Under the pieces are notes generated by a model. That model saw nothing but the letters and a program-made list of their open reading frames with translations. It ran no database searches and was not told the DNA's origin. A DNA stretch of 46,549 nt from Marinagarivorans algicola (GTDB lineage: Bacteria > Pseudomonadota > Gammaproteobacteria > Pseudomonadales > Cellvibrionaceae). Shown here one piece after another: positions 26,629 to 34,413 of this stretch. The translations under genes were made by a program, and so were the position numbers. Position 1 is the first letter of the stretch; the number at the start of each line of letters is the position of its first letter. The stretch spans positions 1 through 46,549 of the forward strand of contig NZ_LGAK01000043.1 in assembly GCF_001292705.1 (NCBI RefSeq). Direction: 5' to 3'.

Positions 26629-27615
26629 TTAAACGTCAATAACGACTTTACCCATTCCCTCTCCACTGGCCAAACGCTCATGCGCTTTACCCGCTTCTGT
26701 CAGGCTATAAGTCATTTCATCAAGCACAGGCGTTAATTCACCGGCTTCAACAATCGATGCTATGGCTTTAAGAATTGCAGCATGTTTGTCACGAGCATGA
26801 TTGTGCAGCATTGGAATCAACATAAACACCACATGCACAGACAAGCCTCTAAAATGTACCGGTGATAAATCAATCTCTAATAGCGATACTGTCGAAACGA
26901 CATGACCATTCAGTGTTGCAGCATTAAATGAATTAGTCATATTCGCGCCACCTACCGTATCAAAGACAATGTCAAAACCCACACCTTGTGTATGCTTTTG
27001 CACGTAATCTTCGACTGACTCGGTTCGGTAGTTAATCGGTGTTGCACCGAGTTTTTCAATCAAAGCTGTTTGCGCACTACCGCCACCGGTTGAAAATACA
27101 TTAGCCCCAAAATGGCGAGCTAACTGCACAGCCACATGACCGACGCCACCCGAGCCCCCATGCACAAGAATATTCTGGCCTGCCTTTACACCCGCACGCT
27201 GTAATCCTTCATAGGCAGTAATGCCCACCAATGGCAACGCAGCCGCTTCACGCATTGACAAGTTTTTAGGTTTCAAAGCCACCAACCGCGCGTCTGCTAC
27301 AATGTATTCGGCCAATGTACCCGGTAGATCGGCCAACCCACCTGCGCAACCATATACCTCGTCTCCCACGCTGTATTCGGTGACGCCCTCACCCACTTCT
27401 TCAACCACCCCGGCAAAATCCATACCCAAAAGAGCAGGCGCCGCGGGTGAAAGGGGGAGCTCAGGGCCCATCTGTCGAATCATCATATCCACAGTGTTAA
27501 CACTGGTTGCTGCAATTTTTACCAAAACATGTCCAGAACTTACCACTGGCTTAGGCAGCTCAGTTACTTCAAAAACATCTGGGCCACCAAATGCGTTTAC
27601 TATCATTGCTTTCAT
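26629..27615 (-). CDS. Quinone-oxidoreductase-like MDR family NAD(P)H oxidoreductase
   Basis: 328 residues from the ATG at 27615. GGAGA at 27621-27625 lies 5 nt upstream and decides this start over an ATG seven codons earlier. The protein has the GroES-like N-terminal domain (MKAMIVNAFGGPDVFEV, LLGMDFAGVVEEVGEGV) and the Rossmann domain with ILVHGGSGGVGHVAVQLAR. The structural and catalytic zinc Cys sets are missing, as in quinone oxidoreductase/crotonase-type MDRs. It should reduce quinones or enones with NADPH. It is the distal gene of a minus-strand run (oxygenase, SDR, bicupin) under a divergent LysR gene, but 437 bp separate it from the bicupin, so it may have its own promoter. Confidence 0.88.
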   Translation of the reverse strand: MKAMIVNAFGGPDVFEVTELPKPVVSSGHVLVKIAATSVNTVDMMIRQMGPELPLSPAAPALLGMDFAGVVEEVGEGVTEYSVGDEVYGCAGGLADLPGTLAEYIVADARLVALKPKNLSMREAAALPLVGITAYEGLQRAGVKAGQNILVHGGSGGVGHVAVQLARHFGANVFSTGGGSAQTALIEKLGATPINYRTESVEDYVQKHTQGVGFDIVFDTVGGANMTNSFNAATLNGHVVSTVSLLEIDLSPVHFRGLSVHVVFMLIPMLHNHARDKHAAILKAIASIVEAGELTPVLDEMTYSLTEAGKAHERLASGEGMGKVVIDV

Positions 27616-28052
27616 ATTTATCTCCAAAATTATCATTCACTAGTCTTTATTCAGAAAGCCCTGATGACAGAATTGTGTTTTTCACATATCACAAGCTTTC
27701 CGTATAAAATATAGAATACTGCCAAGCACTCTTTAATCAGAGGCTATTCGATGCTTTTAACACATCAAAACACAGTACACTACGTGCTACTGGCAAAAAA
27801 TTATTGCTGATTATCTATCCGTAATGCTGATACAGGGTGTTATTTAAAACACGCCTATCATGTTTAATCCGTGCACTAATTCATCCCAAAGAGGGTAGAA
27901 TTGTTAAATTCTAATGTGCAAATACCCACATCAAGTTCAATATATTTTTGATTCAACTTAGAAGGCTCTTTAAACCCTGAAAAATCATTGACTGTGACAT
28001 ACTCAAGCCCTTCCACAGCAGGTCATAAACTTTCCAACACCGCTGTTCAGGA
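27616..28052. other. Intergenic region with possible gene remnant
   Basis: 437 bp. Part of it (27876-28016) reads as a coding-like minus-strand frame listed separately. TTAAATTC-type AT-rich sequence occupies the rest; no terminator is obvious. Confidence 0.4.
27876..28016 (-). pseudogene. Possible 3' remnant of a small protein gene
   Basis: The minus strand carries 46 open codons starting at a GTG, after an in-frame stop. The product has natural-looking composition (VEGLEYVTVNDFSGFKEP, then KYIELDVGICTLEF). There is no ribosome binding site, and the segment upstream on the same strand is the end of the bicupin gene. I do not recognise the family. It may be the surviving C-terminal end of a gene. 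Confidence 0.3.
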
Positions 28053-28883
28053 TTATCTTTTTTGGGAAACATGAAAATCGCTGCCAGATCGAATATAGAG
28101 CGTTGATGGTTCAGACGCGCTCAGCATATGTTGAAACTTTCCAGTTGAACTAAAGTAGCTGCCCGGCAATAGTTTTTTAGGTTCTGTTGTTTCTTTGGAT
28201 TTATACATAACCTCACCGGTTATTACGACAACTCGAAATTCACTCGCATCCGTTTTTAACTTACCGTTAAAGCCGGCGGGAATTTTTATCATCGAACCTC
28301 TTAGCTTGTCTGCATTTTCCCATAGCGCCGTTATTTCAACGTCGCCGCCCTTTACCCACGTAGAGTCGTCTTGATTTAGCCATACTATGTTGGATTTATG
28401 TTGATTGATCGGCCTTTCACCATTGTCAAAATGCTCAGCAGACGGTTTCACTAAATAAGGACCCTTGTCAATCTCCAAGTAAATTAAATTAGCTTTTCCG
28501 TTTGCTGCGGTAATGTGGTTTTGCCCTGCCGGCTGCATCCAAAAAGAGCCTGGCGGCATCCACATTTTTTCAGCATTAGGCGTATCGTTATGCATCATGC
28601 CTTTGATAACCACACCGCGGTATGTAATATTATGAATATGCGGCGGTGAAGAAAACCCCAGATTAAATCGGACTAACATACCGGTAGCCACACTTTTAGT
28701 ACGATCGCCCCATAAATCAGCTGCGCCAGGGCTTTTGTCACCACGGAGTGGGTTCAAATAACCCCAGTGCACATCTTCTACGATTACAACCTCGGATTGT
28801 GCATCTTTATTTTTAGGCAGCGCCGCGGTAGAAATGCAAAAAACACTCAAAATTCCAGTAATTATTACTTTTATAACTGTCAT
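28053..28883 (-). CDS. Secreted DUF4437-type bicupin
   Basis: 276 residues with a Sec signal peptide (VIKVIITGILSVFCISTAA, cleavage near residue 22). Two cupin-like halves follow. The first carries SPPHIHNITYRGVVIKG and WMPPGSFWMQPAGQNHI, giving metal-ligand His residues; the second has LRGSMIKIPAGFNG and a degenerate barrel without the full His set. The pattern resembles the DUF4437 family of periplasmic double cupins. The function is unknown; cupins here may be dioxygenases or sugar/phenolic binders. It belongs to the minus-strand run read from the LysR-controlled promoter region, although 379 bp separate it from the SDR gene. Confidence 0.75.
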   Translation of the reverse strand: MTVIKVIITGILSVFCISTAALPKNKDAQSEVVIVEDVHWGYLNPLRGDKSPGAADLWGDRTKSVATGMLVRFNLGFSSPPHIHNITYRGVVIKGMMHNDTPNAEKMWMPPGSFWMQPAGQNHITAANGKANLIYLEIDKGPYLVKPSAEHFDNGERPINQHKSNIVWLNQDDSTWVKGGDVEITALWENADKLRGSMIKIPAGFNGKLKTDASEFRVVVITGEVMYKSKETTEPKKLLPGSYFSSTGKFQHMLSASEPSTLYIRSGSDFHVSQKR

Positions 28884-29262
28884 AATATTATTCCACTATA
28901 AAATAAATCATTTTTACCAGCGCGATATACTGGATCATCAATACTCAATAAAAGGCGAAGAACCCTTTCTTGAGCAGTCTTTTAACAGGCCGCTATATCG
29001 AGATTTATTATAAACAACTAGTTAATGTCTTTAACTTTCATTGCAAAATCATTCCAGTTGCGCTGATTTTTAAGATCGTATTCCGAACCTTGCTCGCCCG
29101 CAAAAGTAAACCGCTTGCTTACACGCATTGGTATGAGCGGTCATAAATATAATTAAAGCCTTCATACTTCATCGTGATTTTCTCTCTAAGATGTAGGTTA
29201 GAACGTACAGCGTTGTTATGAATTACAGTAAAAATAGTACGAAAACGAGCACCTCATTCTGT
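28884..29262. other. Intergenic region with disrupted small ORF
   Basis: 379 bp between the SDR and bicupin genes. It contains two overlapping short minus-strand frames, described separately, and otherwise nothing I can name. Confidence 0.4.
29018..29172 (-). pseudogene. Small gene apparently split by a frameshift
   Basis: A minus-strand ATG at 29172, with AGAGAG about 10 nt upstream, starts MKYEGFNYIYDRSYQ and stops after 17 codons. In another frame a continuing segment runs from about 29128 to 29018 (RFTFAGEQGSEYDLKNQ, then NWNDFAMKV), ending in TAG. Joined by a frameshift near 29130-29145 they would make a protein of about 52 residues. It is either a decayed gene or a sequencing error in a real one. 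Family not recognised. Confidence 0.35.
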
Positions 29263-30081
29263 TTAGATATTATTTATCCCTTGTTTTATTAATATCTGCT
29301 CAATGGCCGTGATAAGTGCTTTGTTCTTTACCTCATCGAGTGCATCTGGGTGCGGCTGAGTCCACGTACCGCGATCATTATCAAAATACTGCCCGGTAAA
29401 ACCTGAAAAGTCATCGCTCAACGCAGCCCTAATCAGTATATTTGCCCCGATATGTAAATCTTTCCCTTCATGGCCGTATGCTTCTTTAACCATTTTACTC
29501 CCAAGAAATGAGGCAGGGTTAACAGCAATAAATGCTGGCGCATCATTACCAAGTATTCGTGCCAGCTGGAATGTCCACATGGTCAATGCGAGTTTACTTT
29601 GTGCATAGGCATCGCTATCAGATAAAATTTGATCGCCATTTAACGCCCGCAGGTTAACCGATGCCTGGGCCGCCGAAGAGAGATTAATCACTCGGCTGCT
29701 ACTATTAAATACAGGAAGTATTTTTCTAGTTAAAAGATAGGGTGCGATTGTATTTACAATGAATCGAATATCGTAGCCTGTACTGGTAATAGGATGCGGA
29801 GTTTTAAAAACACCTGCATTATTAATCAGTACATCAATCGTCGAATAACGCTCTTGAACAACAGAGGCAAATGCCTCAACGTCTGCTAAATTCGAAAAAT
29901 CTGAGCAATGCGTTTCAATCACTATTTCTCGATATTGCTGAGCAAGGACTGATTTTGTATGACTTAACTTTGGTTCATTGCGACCATGCAATAGTAAAGT
30001 ATGGCCTTTGGCAGCCAGCATTTTTGCCGTTTCAAAACCAATACCATCAGTCGCACCTGTTAATAAAATAACCTTTCCCAT
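29263..30081 (-). CDS. Short-chain dehydrogenase/reductase (SDR)
   Basis: 272 residues of the classical-SDR fold: cofactor motif TGATDGIG at the N terminus, LLLHGRNEPKL (Arg in position to favour NADP), VLINNAGVFKTP, VINLSSAAQASV with the catalytic Ser, and YAQSK with the catalytic Tyr and Lys. It resembles the retinol-dehydrogenase/WW-oxidoreductase-like subgroup. AGGAA stands 7 nt before the ATG. It lies 90 bp downstream of the CmcJ/NvfI-like gene and is probably co-transcribed with it. Substrate unknown. Confidence 0.92.
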   Translation of the reverse strand: MGKVILLTGATDGIGFETAKMLAAKGHTLLLHGRNEPKLSHTKSVLAQQYREIVIETHCSDFSNLADVEAFASVVQERYSTIDVLINNAGVFKTPHPITSTGYDIRFIVNTIAPYLLTRKILPVFNSSSRVINLSSAAQASVNLRALNGDQILSDSDAYAQSKLALTMWTFQLARILGNDAPAFIAVNPASFLGSKMVKEAYGHEGKDLHIGANILIRAALSDDFSGFTGQYFDNDRGTWTQPHPDALDEVKNKALITAIEQILIKQGINNI

Positions 30082-30171
30082 ATTTGTTTCCTATTTATTC
30101 AATTGGCAAGGCACAGTTACTCTACTGTATCAGAGCATTTTTGCTATGCATGCCGCTGGATCTTTGGTCTG

Positions 30172-30954
30172 TTATTTATAGCGCACCACTGTGCGTGTTT
30201 CGATACTTTTTCTAGGAAGCTGTGATTTTTTTTCGCCACTAATATCGAGCGCGCTATGCGCTAGGTAATGCCTTCCATGGTTGTCATATATATTAAAAAT
30301 GATGGCTTCATCTGGCTGCATATTTGATTGGTAAAACCATTCATGCTTAGGGTTAAATGCAGTACCTAAAATTTCACCTTGTCGATCTGAATAGACTAAT
30401 TCTATCGTCATCCAATCTTCTGGCTTCATCGAACTTGGACGAATAAAGCCGAGCGGTGAATCGGTAATCGGGCGTTCAATCGGCCGCCATACATTAACAA
30501 AACCAAACGAGCCGCTTTCAAAATCAGCCGCACGTTGTTGACCAACAAGGTCAATTAATCGTTGTTTTGCACCCACACAGCTGTAATCGTTATGAACATT
30601 TCGCGCCGGCTTGCGAGCAGAGTCAGGATCATCAATTCTCACTGTATGATCAAAAACAATCACCTCACATGCGTTGATAGTCTTTTTGAGAAGCGCCTCA
30701 ATTTCATGATTGTAGCGCGACTCATCGTCACCCATCGTTTCAAATTGCTCGATTGCGGAGTTATGTTTGACAAAAACAATACCGTCATCGTCAAAATTCA
30801 CATGGCGAGCCTTTCCCCGGATATCCTTAACATCCACCTCAGTCGCTACGAGCTTAGGGGAAATCAAATTTCCAGCAATACCGCCTACATCAAAGTGGAA
30901 AGCTTGAGGGCTCTTACTCACCACATGATAATTAACAAAAGCTCTTATGTTCAT
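30172..30954 (-). CDS. CmcJ/NvfI family oxidoreductase
   Basis: 260 residues from the ATG at 30954, chosen because GAGG stands 6 nt upstream; the frame is open 14 codons further. The family signature is clear: AFHFDVGGIAGN near the start, VFDHTVR, ARNVHNDYSC (the HxD metal-type motif), FGFVNVWRPIERPITDSPLGF, PEDWMTIELVYSDRQGEI and a late HGRHYLAHSALD. The family includes fungal NvfI, an Fe(II)/2-oxoglutarate-dependent endoperoxidase, and proteins linked to cephamycin biosynthesis, so an oxygenase-like role is likely but unproven. It is the first gene after the divergent promoter shared with the LysR gene. Confidence 0.85.
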   Translation of the reverse strand: MNIRAFVNYHVVSKSPQAFHFDVGGIAGNLISPKLVATEVDVKDIRGKARHVNFDDDGIVFVKHNSAIEQFETMGDDESRYNHEIEALLKKTINACEVIVFDHTVRIDDPDSARKPARNVHNDYSCVGAKQRLIDLVGQQRAADFESGSFGFVNVWRPIERPITDSPLGFIRPSSMKPEDWMTIELVYSDRQGEILGTAFNPKHEWFYQSNMQPDEAIIFNIYDNHGRHYLAHSALDISGEKKSQLPRKSIETRTVVRYK

Positions 30955-31051
30955 ATTTGACCTCGCGATACATAACTCATAAGCCGGCGCCCCCAACTAA
31001 CTGTTATCATCCTAATAACTTTGACTTCACGTGTATATGCGATATAAAGGG

Positions 31052-31067
31052 AATCAGAATTCTGATT
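31052..31067. promoter_or_regulatory. Perfect 16-bp palindrome, candidate LysR operator
   Basis: AATCAGAATTCTGATT is fully self-complementary. It lies 14 bp before the LysR start codon and about 100 bp before the start of the divergent oxygenase gene, the usual place for an autoregulatory LysR-type site. It is not an exact T-N11-A motif. Confidence 0.6.
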
Positions 31068-31080
31068 TTGAGGATAATTG

Positions 31081-31989
31081 ATGGATACAAGTGGTATAAG
31101 GCTCTTTGTGACAGCAGCTGACATGCTAAATATCAGCGGTGCAGGGCGTAAACTTGGCCTCACATCTTCCATGGCCAGTGCGCGATTATCAAAACTGGAG
31201 CTTCAGGTAGGCGCCGACTTATTTCATAGATCTACCCGCAAAATAAGCTTATCCATAGAAGGCGCGGAATTCCTACCTTATGCCAGAGAAATCATCGCAC
31301 AAGAAGATGCTGCCTTTGCCGCCCTAGGCGCAGGTAATGCCCATGCCAGCGGAACTTTAAGACTTGCCGCCTCTAGTACTTTTGCGCAACGTTTTGTGGC
31401 CCCGATCCTACCCGAATTTCTTGAGCTATACCCTAGCGTTAATATCGAGCTCAAATTATCAGATACGCAAGTTAGTATAATTGAAGGCGGCTTTGATTTA
31501 GCTTTGCGTAACTATGTCGCTCAAGACAGTAGCCTTATTGGTAGAAAATTAGCGGATGACACCCGAATTTTATGTGCCTCACCTTGTTATTTAGAAAAAT
31601 ACGGTACTCCAAGAGAGCCTCAAGATCTCAAAAATCATCAGCTATTGGTATTTATGAATTCAACACCAAGAAAACTAATATCAAAAAAGCATTCAGCCAC
31701 TTTTTCATTCCCGGCAATAAATACAAAACCTCGTGTTATTTGTGATGATGGTGCTAGCATGCGAATCGCGGCAGAGGCTGGTATTGGCATTTGCATGAGC
31801 TCAATGTGGAATATTCATACAGAATTAAAAACAGGGGCATTAGTTCGCATATTACCCGACTACCAAATTGACGACCAAGCTGCTATTTGGTTAGTTTACC
31901 CAAAATCAAATGTGCTATCTGCTAAAGTAAGAGTTTTTATTGACTACCTCATTGAAAAAATAGGAACGCCACCTTTTTGGGAAAAATAG
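31081..31989 (+). CDS. LysR family transcriptional regulator
   Basis: 302 residues. The N-terminal winged helix-turn-helix covers about 5-62 (LFVTAADMLNISGAGRKLGL, then LSKLELQVGADLFHRSTRKI), followed by the periplasmic-binding-like effector domain (about 90-295, GTLRLAASSTFAQRFVAP). GAGGA at 31070-31074 lies 6 nt before this ATG, which is preferred to the TTG codon just before it. It is divergent from the oxygenase-SDR-bicupin-MDR run and most likely controls it. Effector unknown. Confidence 0.94.
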   Translation: MDTSGIRLFVTAADMLNISGAGRKLGLTSSMASARLSKLELQVGADLFHRSTRKISLSIEGAEFLPYAREIIAQEDAAFAALGAGNAHASGTLRLAASSTFAQRFVAPILPEFLELYPSVNIELKLSDTQVSIIEGGFDLALRNYVAQDSSLIGRKLADDTRILCASPCYLEKYGTPREPQDLKNHQLLVFMNSTPRKLISKKHSATFSFPAINTKPRVICDDGASMRIAAEAGIGICMSSMWNIHTELKTGALVRILPDYQIDDQAAIWLVYPKSNVLSAKVRVFIDYLIEKIGTPPFWEK

Positions 31990-32108
31990 TATAAAATACT
32001 GAGCCAGCCTGGATTTAAAAAACGCGCTCCCAGCGCTTAAATACCTAGAAAATATCCATCAGCACACTTATCAGTTTAATTATTTTAGCTTGGTTGAATA
32101 GTTACCCA

Positions 32109-33293
32109 TTAAAAATGGTAAGTCGCTTCCAACGTTATATGATCGGCTTTACGTAAACCATAGATAATATTCTCTGGCGTTTCGCTTAAGTACATTCGGC
32201 CATCTAAGCTTACAGTCCAATCATCACCCATACGACGGCTAGCTTCTATAAAGGCTAAGCGGCTATCACTATCGGTCAAATCTTGGATCACACCGACTAA
32301 AAATGCTGTATCGCTTATATCATTAAAAGTCAGCCGTGCGCCAACAAAAAGGTCATGTTGCAAAGGGTCATCAGCTTGTCCATTGCGGCTATCGCGATGT
32401 AATTCAACCAGTAAACCCAAATCTTTTGCGCTGTCGGCAATACTGATTAATGTATATTCAAAACCCGCTGTTAAAGCAGCGTAATTTCTACGATTATTTT
32501 CTTGGTGAATAGCCTCCAACTTCCAAAGCCAACTGCCCAGCGTAGCTTGCACTTCTAAACCAGCTTGTTCAATTTGTAAGTAATAGGGTACTAGTTGTAT
32601 GCCTTCACTATTAACAACAGGCGCTAATACTGGTGCACGGTCAGTCCCTTTAAAATATGACAAGCCTAAATCCCATACCCCTACAGTCTGTGAATAGCGC
32701 AGTGCATAATCGGTGTGCTCTTGCTTTTTATCGCTTTCATAAATAGCATCACTGATAAATAAGCCTATATTTAAAGGACTATCAATACTGGCCAATGTAC
32801 GTTCACGAAAGTAAGGCAAGACAAAAGCATCAACCGTACCCCAATGATAAATACCCGACCAATTGATCATCGGTTGCCCAAGCTTAGCTTCACCATCGGG
32901 TGTTTCTACGCTATCGGTTTGATTAATAATATCTACCCGGTGCGCCGACTCAGTTACGCCCCAAAACACTTTACCTATACCCGCTTTTATTTCCCAACTA
33001 TCGGTATAGTATAGCCACATAAATTCACGAATATCCGCATGGGTGCGCTCACTATCTAAGCTATCCATACGGCCAAAAAGAGTTGTGGTAAAGCTATTAT
33101 TCGTACTTTCACTTTGCCAATGGACTTCGATTTCACCAAAAACAGAACCTTGCAGCTTTTGATACTCAGTAAAGCCACGAACACCACTACCTGTATTGCC
33201 GCGTACATCAACATTATGAATAAAGCTGTTATCGGCTACCGCGAATTGACTAAAAAAGACAATGATATAGCTTGCTAATAAAACGTTTTTCAC
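32109..33293 (-). CDS. Outer-membrane beta-barrel protein of export cluster
   Basis: 394 residues starting at a GTG (complement of 33291-33293) with AAGGA 8 nt upstream. A signal peptide ends SQFAVADN. The mature part is built of alternating strands (WEIKAGIGKVFWGVTESAHR, AGLEVQATLGSWLWKLEAI) and ends in EATYHF, a terminal aromatic residue as required by the BAM machinery. It resembles the DUF1302/porin-like proteins that accompany MMPL permeases. It lies 286 bp downstream of the LolA-like gene, with repeat copy B between them. Confidence 0.78.
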   Translation of the reverse strand: MKNVLLASYIIVFFSQFAVADNSFIHNVDVRGNTGSGVRGFTEYQKLQGSVFGEIEVHWQSESTNNSFTTTLFGRMDSLDSERTHADIREFMWLYYTDSWEIKAGIGKVFWGVTESAHRVDIINQTDSVETPDGEAKLGQPMINWSGIYHWGTVDAFVLPYFRERTLASIDSPLNIGLFISDAIYESDKKQEHTDYALRYSQTVGVWDLGLSYFKGTDRAPVLAPVVNSEGIQLVPYYLQIEQAGLEVQATLGSWLWKLEAIHQENNRRNYAALTAGFEYTLISIADSAKDLGLLVELHRDSRNGQADDPLQHDLFVGARLTFNDISDTAFLVGVIQDLTDSDSRLAFIEASRRMGDDWTVSLDGRMYLSETPENIIYGLRKADHITLEATYHF

Positions 33294-33440
33294 CGCGTTA
33301 TCCTTAATAGTTGGTTCAAATATAAGAGCCTAATAAATTATGGTCGCAATGCCTAAAAATACTCACATACCCTGAAAACCATATTGAAAAATATTTTTTA
33401 AAAGCCCCTAAATCAAGTCCTAATGAATCATTAATTTAAC

Positions 33441-33565
33441 CACCCAAGCCATCCATAACTGTGATGTAATGTGAACGGTCTTGGTGCTTATATAGCACCC
33501 ATAGATGACTTGAGCGACACAGACAATGATTCATTAGTGCCCAATTTAGGTACCTCTGAATAGTT
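33441..33565 (+). repeat. Dispersed repeat copy B
   Basis: Matches 26521-26580 at roughly 70-75% over about 65 bp, with a hairpin (GGTGCT / AGCACC) just before the matching block. It lies between the LolA-like and outer-membrane genes. Confidence 0.5.
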
Positions 33566-33579
33566 ACATATTTTTTATA

Positions 33580-34392
33580 TTAACGTGCGCGCTTTAAGGC
33601 ATTCTTATTAAAATCTGCATCATTCAAACCCGTCTTAAAGGCATAATCCTGCCAATTTAAAATCGTGCTTTTACCCGTTTGATGATTACTGACTTTGTAC
33701 TCCATAGCCCGCCAATATTTTCCAAAAGCTTTATATTCGTTAAATTCTAATGTTTTCAAATGTGATGCCTTGCGGTCATAAAATTCTATTTTACGAAACA
33801 AGTATTCTTTTTGATCGATCCATACCTCTAAATGGGTATAACCCGAATGACTGTACTTAGGGGTATATTGAACAACAAAAACACGATTACCCGCTAAAGT
33901 ATCTTCACGTATAAACTCATAAGTATACTTTTCTACTTCAAAAGAAGATAAGTCTTCGAACGAAAATTCACTACCTAAAAACGGGCCCGACTTGTTAGCC
34001 GAGCTAATACGTTTAACCCGCTTAAGCGCAGGTAAGTATAACCATTGTTCGTCAGCTTCTAAGGCATGCGAATAAGATAAAAATGCTGTACCTTGCACAT
34101 CACGTGGTGTATGGAAGACCGTTAGCGATTTATCGCCATCACCGGCTACCTCTAAGGTTTTAAGCTCCATGGTACGGCGACTACTTTGCCCTTGTTTATT
34201 GCTGAGTATCATTTCCATTTTGGCATGACTATCACCCCAACCGCTATCACGGTCTTGCACCTCTTTGGCAATGGTGAAACCTTTGCTGTCTTTATTGGCG
34301 CTATCGCTAACGACCTGAGCGCCAGCAAAGCTCAAAGAACTAGCGAGGCACAATAAAGTAGCGGTTAAAAAAGCAGAGTATTTTAATAACAT
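33580..34392 (-). CDS. LolA-like periplasmic protein (outer membrane lipoprotein-sorting family)
   Basis: 270 residues with a Sec signal (AFLTATLLCLASSLSFAGA). The mature part matches the PF17131-type LolA-like fold: MEMILSNKQGQSSRRTMELK, LTVFHTPRDVQGTAFLSY, QWLYLPALKRVKRISSANKS, GSEFSFEDLSSFEVEKY and YLFRKIEFYDRK. AAGGA lies 7 nt before the ATG, and the MMPL gene ends only 21 bp upstream, so the two are one operon. LolA-like partners of MMPL permeases are thought to carry lipids or other hydrophobic cargo across the periplasm; the cargo here is unknown. Confidence 0.9.
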   Translation of the reverse strand: MLLKYSAFLTATLLCLASSLSFAGAQVVSDSANKDSKGFTIAKEVQDRDSGWGDSHAKMEMILSNKQGQSSRRTMELKTLEVAGDGDKSLTVFHTPRDVQGTAFLSYSHALEADEQWLYLPALKRVKRISSANKSGPFLGSEFSFEDLSSFEVEKYTYEFIREDTLAGNRVFVVQYTPKYSHSGYTHLEVWIDQKEYLFRKIEFYDRKASHLKTLEFNEYKAFGKYWRAMEYKVSNHQTGKSTILNWQDYAFKTGLNDADFNKNALKRAR

Positions 34393-34413
34393 AATTAAAT
34401 CCTTACAGAGTGA

